From Oscheius onirici (lineage: Eukaryota; Nematoda; Chromadorea; Rhabditida; Rhabditidae), in the NCBI GenBank assembly GCA_932521025.1, contig OW051473.1:1736001-1800000 (forward strand): a DNA stretch of 64,000 nt, given 5' to 3'. Made by a program: the position numbers and the translations under genes. Every line of letters starts with the position of its first letter. The first letter of the stretch is position 1. The notes beneath the pieces were generated by a model, which searched no databases, was not told where the DNA came from, and saw nothing but the letters and a program-made list of their open reading frames with translations. This document shows, piece by piece, positions 58,001 through 64,000 of the stretch.

Positions 58001-60580
58001 CCTGATTTATTCCCGACACTTGTGATGATTCTCTAAGATTAGGGTAGAAGGATTATCAGGGGAAGAGGAAGGGGTCCTCTTGAAGTATGGTGCCTTAAAT
58101 ACCCTATCTCGGAACCTCCGAGCTCTCGAAGCCAACGGTCACTTTACACTTTGATGACTTATTGGCGAGCAAAACAGCAGAAGTGCTCATTTTTCACAAG
58201 CTATGCCTAAACTTAAAAATTTAATTGTTGTGAACTTTCATAAGATAAAGTTTTATACGCTTAAACACCCACAACATTCCTTGTACTATTTGCTATTTCG
58301 ACAATGAGTGCCTATCTTCTTTCTCTTTCTCTCGTTGCCACTTCCTCATGAGTCATCGGAAAGAGATTGGAGCCGCGACTCTAAAATGCAGCTCTGTGGT
58401 CACCTGGTCCAGCTGCTATGGCCTTTTTCACTCACAGGGCCGACACAGCTGCATTAAATGTCTTCATGACGTTTCTTTGAAGAGGCGAGGAAGATCCTCC
58501 TCATACTCCTCGGTATAATTCAATTACGATTGACTACTTCTTCTCTCTAGCCCGAGGGTTTTCTCTTCTGATCAAAATTCACATTTTCCAGTACTCTCGA
58601 ACTTATTGTTGTTGCCCTTCTTATCCTTTATAAACAGCAGTATTTGCTGTCTAGCTCTTTATAGATTTGTCTGAGATAAAGGACAAGGTCAACAGCGGTA
58701 GTTGTGTGTATTTGACCCCAAGTGCTAACTCTGATTGTGGTCAGATAAGCTTTGGCAAAAGGCTGGCTTTTATAATTTCTTTGGTTTTCTTCTTGCTTAG
58801 CCCGTCGAGCCATACACTTTGAATACAACCAAATATAACAGTTAAGCGGCGATTTGTATATTCATTCTTTCGCAATTTGAATCTGCCGCCGCCTGTACTA
58901 GATCATTGTAGTCGTAAATTACCGGACTCCTGACTCACTCCCACCTGCTGGTCATCTGTCACGTGCCATCATCCATCGGCAGTTGTTCTCAGCCCGTCTT
59001 CATCGACTTGATGTTCTAGGAAGGGGCAGAGACCGCCATTCGATGACCCGTCGTGCCGAAACATTAGTCCCTCCAATTAGGCCGAGTTGCGCACACTCTC
59101 TACATATAGCCTAGTTATTGGCCAATATTTTCCCACATTTTCTTGTCCTGTCCATGAAATTTAACCCGATTAGTCATTTTCGGGCAGTGAACATTTTTGC
59201 CTATTCGCCCATGACTGATAGCTTAGAAGATAAGCGTTTCTTTCCACGTTTCCTGAAAAAAGGCGAAAATCGATGCAATTTCAAAAGCGATACTCTTTTT
59301 CCATCAAAGTAAAACGTGTTTTCAAGAAACTCCTAAACTAGAAACAACAACTTTTTTGTCATTTTGGGACTTCGCAATAGTCACGCAATCCGGTTTTCCT
59401 CCTACTCATTTTTGAAGTGTAGTCCGTCTAACTCACATGTCCTTGCCCATTGATTATTAGAAGTTCTTCTATTCCACAACTATACATATTTAAATTAAAA
59501 CATACTACTAGTCATATTTAAGTAGAGATTCTTAGACTTTTTGAGGTGCAAACTGAAGCTGATAAGATGGCTCAAAAAAGCAGCCAGAGTGTACCTTATT
59601 TCCTCGTTCGAAACCATTTCCAAACGGAAATTGCAGCCGGCTCAGTTGATTTTTTGGTTTGCATGAGCCGCTCCTTTTACGCATTCAAGCCAGTCAGCGG
59701 CCTTCTTTTCCGCCATTCGAGCGGTCCCTCTTCCCTCAAGAATGCCCAGGCTATCGAGACTGGTGAGTTGGCAAACGCAGTTCCTTTGTGGTCGAGCATC
59801 TGTTCTGAGAGAGTTTTCCTACTGCAAGTGACTCAGAAAGAAAAAGTTTGATCACACAGCTCCACCACCAGCTGCGAAAGTGTTAGAGCTTATATCTCGT
59901 GGTACTTTTTATCTCAGAGTTGACTCAGATCGACCATTATGACGGCTACTCGTACTTCTTAGCAAGTAGCGAAATCTCGACCTAAATGTTCGAAAATGAC
60001 TTCCACCCACAGGTTGTTTTGACACGCCACGTACTTTCCCACGAAACTGCGTCATGAGACAGATCTAACCCTATTCTTAGGGCTTGATTCAGCTCTGTTG
60101 TCTGGATCATCAGTTGTTGGTTTCTTTCCGCCCTTGGCCACTCCTTAATGTCTGTCTCGCCCTCGCCTCGGGCTGTTCTTCATACATAGGCTGATTCACT
60201 CGTTTCTTTTTCTGTCATCCAACAAGTTTGAGCTTATTCAGCTATGTATTAGCTAGAAAAATATAGAAGCTGTTGATTTGTTCCTGCCAACTTTTGGTCA
60301 AAAAGGATTTCCACAGCAAACTTTTTATCTGCGCTATGTTTTATCAGTCTAACAAGTTCTTTCTAGCATTTTGAAATCTTGGCACTTTTTTGCTTAACCT
60401 AAGATGAAAGCGTTGTTTTGCTACGCAACTATTCGGACTTATTTTCACTCACACGCGTATGCTAATCTGGGCAGTATTGGCCTTGAGACAAGTCATTTGA
60501 CCTCTTTTTGTTTGTTTTCATATCTTATTAGCTGTTTTGCTTAATTATAACTTAATCTAATCAACAATATCTTCTTTTTC
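55021..60580. other. Long non-coding stretch before the Cbl gene
   Basis: No gene is supported. Frames of about 60-115 codons occur on both strands without splice coherence. One candidate worth noting is an ATG at 59567 opening 65 codons to a strong donor (ACTG|GTGAGT, 59761). Its phase does not fit the next exon at about 60583, so it is not joined to the downstream gene here. Confidence 0.45.
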
Positions 60581-60603
60581 AGTATGAGGTAGCTGAGATC
60601 AAG

Positions 60604-63600
60604 ATGACCACAGCGCTGGCATCATTTTTTGGACGCCTTCAGGATATGGTTCAGGGAAGCGGAGTAAGTCATTTCATTCTGTTTTCTTTTTAAAAGAACT
60701 CGAAATAGGTGTCGCGCCAGAGTTTGTCTGAAACTGAACGGCTGATGAGCAATGTTTTCTTAGGAATTATGAATGTGTAGTCTTTTACGTCAGCGCACGG
60801 TCAAGAAGGCCATGTGAATAAGCAGACAAGTTTGTCATTCAACTCGAATACATTCGATCAGCATACAAAATTTATTTGAAAGCTATTTTAGTATAGAGAA
60901 TCAATATTTTAAGACGACACGTTGCAATGCTTACACGCGAAAGTCCAAAATGTTTGCAAAGGTTCTGTAACTCGACAAACGATCACTGTTTGCTGAAATT
61001 TTTAGTACACTTTAAGGAAACCAACGATAGTGCAAAAATACAATGACTGATATTTGAATGCTCGCGCTCTCCTAACTTCCTTTGCGCGCTATCACGACGC
61101 ACTATCACCATTGTCATAGCCCCTTTAAAAGAAAAATGTTACATTTTAATCTAAGAAGTTTTACATGGCCTTTATATTTTGTGATGCTCAACTGTCTGGC
61201 CCGCCTTTTTACGCTTTTCTCGAACTGAATCATTTCGTCCGCTGCCTTTCAGTTTTGAGGTCTTATCAACATGTCTCAGGTCCGATACATCCATAACAGC
61301 GATGTCTTCACACCAGCCACGACGACACTGCCACTTCCGACACAGGTTTAAGATGTTTTACTTGAATTTTTACCATATCTTTTAGGACCGACGAATTGTC
61401 ACCAAAACTTTCAAATTGATGGACGAGGTAGTGAAAGCATGTCAAAACCATCGTCTGAACCTAAAAAATTCCCCTCCATTTATACTAGACATTCTTCCGG
61501 ACACGTATAGCCACGTGAGTTCAATTTCAATTACGATTGAGCAAGAAAAATTGAAAAACAGAAAGAACATAATTTGAATCATCAAGATTAGGAGATAAGT
61601 ACAACATAAATTTTGACAGCTTTCGAGAGCACTTTGAAAATGAAAATCCGGTTTTTGGATGATATGGAGAAACCATGAAAAAGGCTCAACAAGTGCAGAA
61701 TACGCTGAATGCTTCCTAAAGGACTGTGCAATTATAATTGGAGCAAAGAACTGGATAAACTTTGAGGTCTATGTGCTTTTCCAGGTAAGTGTAACTATGG
61801 AAGAGGTGAAAACGGCTAAAAAATACTAAAAACAATTATCCATTGAAATATTCGCCATCTCCTGTTTATGAAAGGCTGCAGATTAGGTTGAGTATTTAAC
61901 AAAATATGTCGTTACTGGTTATATCTAAAAGTACATTTGGTTTTCAGTTGATCTCAATCTTCACCCAGACGCCTTCAATACTAAGAGAAAATCCATATCT
62001 GCAGATTTTTGTTGAAAACATGCAGAACAAATGCAAGCAGGTATGGAGAGTATCTTTATTTCCAAAGCGCTTATTTTAGGTGATTAAACTGTTCCGAACA
62101 TCTGCAATTTTTACGGAAGGATCAGTGGAACGGCGGACACTAACAAAATTGTCGCTCACATTTAGCCACATGCTTTTCGAATTGAAAGCAGAGTTTCCCG
62201 AAGGCAACTTCATTGGAGACAAGTTTCGAATCACGAAAAAGGAGGCAGAAGAGTTCTGGCAAAATGCTTTCCCAAAAAAGTAAGCAAACTTCTGATCATT
62301 TCCTAGCTTTCTTTTTTAGATCAGTGGTTCCCTGGGACAAGTTTATTGACGAGTTGGAAAAGTCGTGCCTTTTCCAGCTTAGAGACTCTCCCTTGCAAAT
62401 GTCACAACTGAAAACGACAGTCGACTTGACGGGAAACGATCACGTTTCCAATTTCGAGTTTGATGTTTTCACGAGGTGAGTAACATTAAAACTAGCCTTT
62501 AAACTGCATTTTTAGGCTCTTCTATCCGTGGAAAACTTTGCTAAAGAACTGGCAATTGCTCACGTCATCACATCCCGGTTATGTTGCTTTTTTAACTTAC
62601 GACGAAGTGAAGAAAAAGTTGGAAACTTTGACTGGAAAGCCTGGAAGGTGGAGAATTTCAGTAAAAAGTTATAACACAGGGCATTTTCAGCTATGTCTTT
62701 CGGCTGAGCTGCACTCGTCCTGGTCAATGGGCTATCGGCTATGTTGCTCCAGACGGCAGGATATATCAGACAATCCCACAGAACAAATCGCTTATACAGG
62801 CTCTGCATGAAGGAAGTAAAGAAGGATTGTGAGTATTTTCATTCAACGTTTGATATTTGCTTTTTCAGCTACCTTTATCCCAATGGAAAGACGGCAAATG
62901 TTGAGCTGGACAAGTTTTTGGAAATGCCGGCTGCGGAGAGAGTCAAAGTGACCAGTGAACAGTACGATTTGTACTGTGAAATGGGTACAACGTTTGAGCT
63001 GTGCAAAATCTGCGACGATCGGGACAAGAACATTAAAATTGAACCCTGCGGTCACCTTCTTTGTGCGCCTTGTCTTACAAGTTGGCAGGTCTGTTTATTT
63101 TCATGATTTGCACTCATTTTTGGAATTTTCAGGAATCAGAGAGCGGGAACACATGTCCTTTTTGTCGGTACGAAATCAAGGGAACTAACAAGGTCATCAT
63201 TGACCGATACAAACCAAAGGAGAAGCCGAAAGAGAAGCCGCTCGTCTCTGTTGCTCCGACTCCCAGGATATTTCCCGAGCTGTCTAAAATAGTGGATACT
63301 AAAGAAGTTGTGAGGCGTTTCTATGGGTTTTCATATTCTAACAACTGCAGACTCCTCCTTCTGTCTTCGAGCTACCAGTAGGACCTCCGCCACCACTACC
63401 TCCACGGGTGCCGAAAAAGCAGTTAACAACGGAACGATCGGTGAGAGATATGCCTTTAAGTTTGAAATAATAGTAGTGAGAATGGTTTCTCGCTCACAGG
63501 ATACAAGAGAGCCATCCTTGACCGCGCCCTAAAGATTTTACGCTTTTTTACGCGATTTGATACAAAAACAACAAATCTGTGTTATTCAAACCCTGTCGGA

Positions 63601-63847
63601 CTTGGACACGTAACTTTCGACATGCGCATAACATACAATACCGTTCACCTTCTTTGTCAGTTTGATTCTATTAAAGTCTCGCTTTTCTACTACTACCATA
63701 CCAAACAATTCGCGTTCACTTAAAAATCGCCTGTTTCAGAATTCGGATCCGTCCTATGTTAATGCCGACATCGTGGAGGAGCATGCTAATCAACAGCAGC
63801 GGCCGTCACTACCGAACATAATCGCTCCTGTTTTGCCTCCACGCTAA
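60604..63847 (+). CDS. sli-1: Cbl-family E3 ubiquitin ligase (SLI-1), about 522 aa
   Basis: Cbl proteins bind phosphotyrosine on receptor tyrosine kinases and ubiquitinate them; C. elegans SLI-1 restrains EGFR (LET-23) signalling. Twelve exons stay in frame, the first at 60604-60663 and the last at 63740-63847. The four-helix part has [20 protein letters not shown] and [15 protein letters not shown]. The EF-hand has [18 protein letters not shown]. The SH2-like part has [19 protein letters not shown], with the binding Arg at FRLSC. The linker has [10 protein letters not shown], including the regulatory Tyr equivalent to human Cbl Y371. The RING finger, residues about 370-413, has [15 protein letters not shown] and CPFC. 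A Pro-rich SH3-binding tail ([14 protein letters not shown]) and [15 protein letters not shown] end the protein. Intron 1 is 616 bp; most others are 40-45 bp. Confidence 0.95.
63500..63529 (+). CDS. Possible alternative last exon of the Cbl gene
   Basis: Between the Pro-rich exon (ending 63440) and the main last exon (63740), a ctcacag acceptor is followed by [10 protein letters not shown] and a stop in the phase needed. Using it would remove the NSDPSYVN tail and give a product about 25 residues shorter. It may be only a cryptic site. Confidence 0.3.
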
Positions 63848-64000
63848 GCAGTATCCAAGACAACATTTGATTCACTCAATTTATTCCCAAAACTATAGTT
63901 CCCTAAGCGATACGGGTTAAGAAACCCGAGCTTGTTTTACCCCAAGGGTAGAGTGTATCTAGTGATCGACGTAGCCAGGTCGTACCTTTGTGTTTCATCA

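Noticed and set aside
61600-61790. Apparent coding stretch between Cbl exons ([12 protein letters not shown]-like)
   Set aside because: The Cbl sequence joins directly from DTYSH to LISIFTQ; this stretch has stops and fits an intron.

Overview
This looks like a nematode nuclear genome. Introns are mostly 40-55 bp with tttcag/ttttag acceptors. Several genes carry a TTTCAG acceptor 1-5 bases before the start codon, which is where a spliced leader would join. Recognisable genes include a Cbl/SLI-1 ubiquitin ligase, DNA topoisomerase II, a nematode-style 7TM receptor and large secreted EGF/von Willebrand-A-like proteins. Nothing here is prokaryotic. The species cannot be named from the window.

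Layout. 0-3.6 kb: a divergent pair, an unrecognised conserved gene running off the left edge (minus) and a small coiled-coil gene (plus). 3.6-9.7 kb: sparse sequence with a TATA promoter, a decayed LINE, a near-perfect 163-bp palindrome and old repeats. 9.7-26.3 kb: two tandem paralogues, each about 7.9 kb with dozens of tiny introns, encoding large secreted proteins with four EGF modules and vWA-like regions. They share a promoter block containing a GATA site at the same distance from the ATG. 26.3-37 kb: mostly non-coding. 37.1-39.5 kb: a complete rhodopsin-like receptor.

39.9-53.0 kb is the most unusual part. A 2-kb inverted repeat (left 39914-41900, right 51044-53030) flanks topoisomerase II. 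Left and right coordinates sum to 92944 throughout, so there are no indels, and I found a single mismatch. Each arm holds the last coding exon of topoisomerase II and the 3' part of a convergent neighbour gene. The right-arm copy is oriented so that an inversion between the arms would still leave topoisomerase II with a terminal exon. The gene also contains a TA-flanked inverted-terminal-repeat element with a LINE nested inside it, filling one intron, and a 238-codon in-frame alternative tail in another. A 5'-truncated LINE with a (TAA)n tail sits at the inner edge of the right arm, exactly where arm identity ends.

53.3-55 kb: a small secreted Cys/Pro-rich protein, a tRNA-Ala(AGC) and a cluster of degenerate repeats. 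55-60.6 kb: non-coding. 60.6-63.85 kb: a complete SLI-1/Cbl gene.

Most genes look independent housekeeping or signalling loci. The clearest co-regulated unit is the tandem EGF/vWA pair, probably intestine-expressed given the GATA sites.
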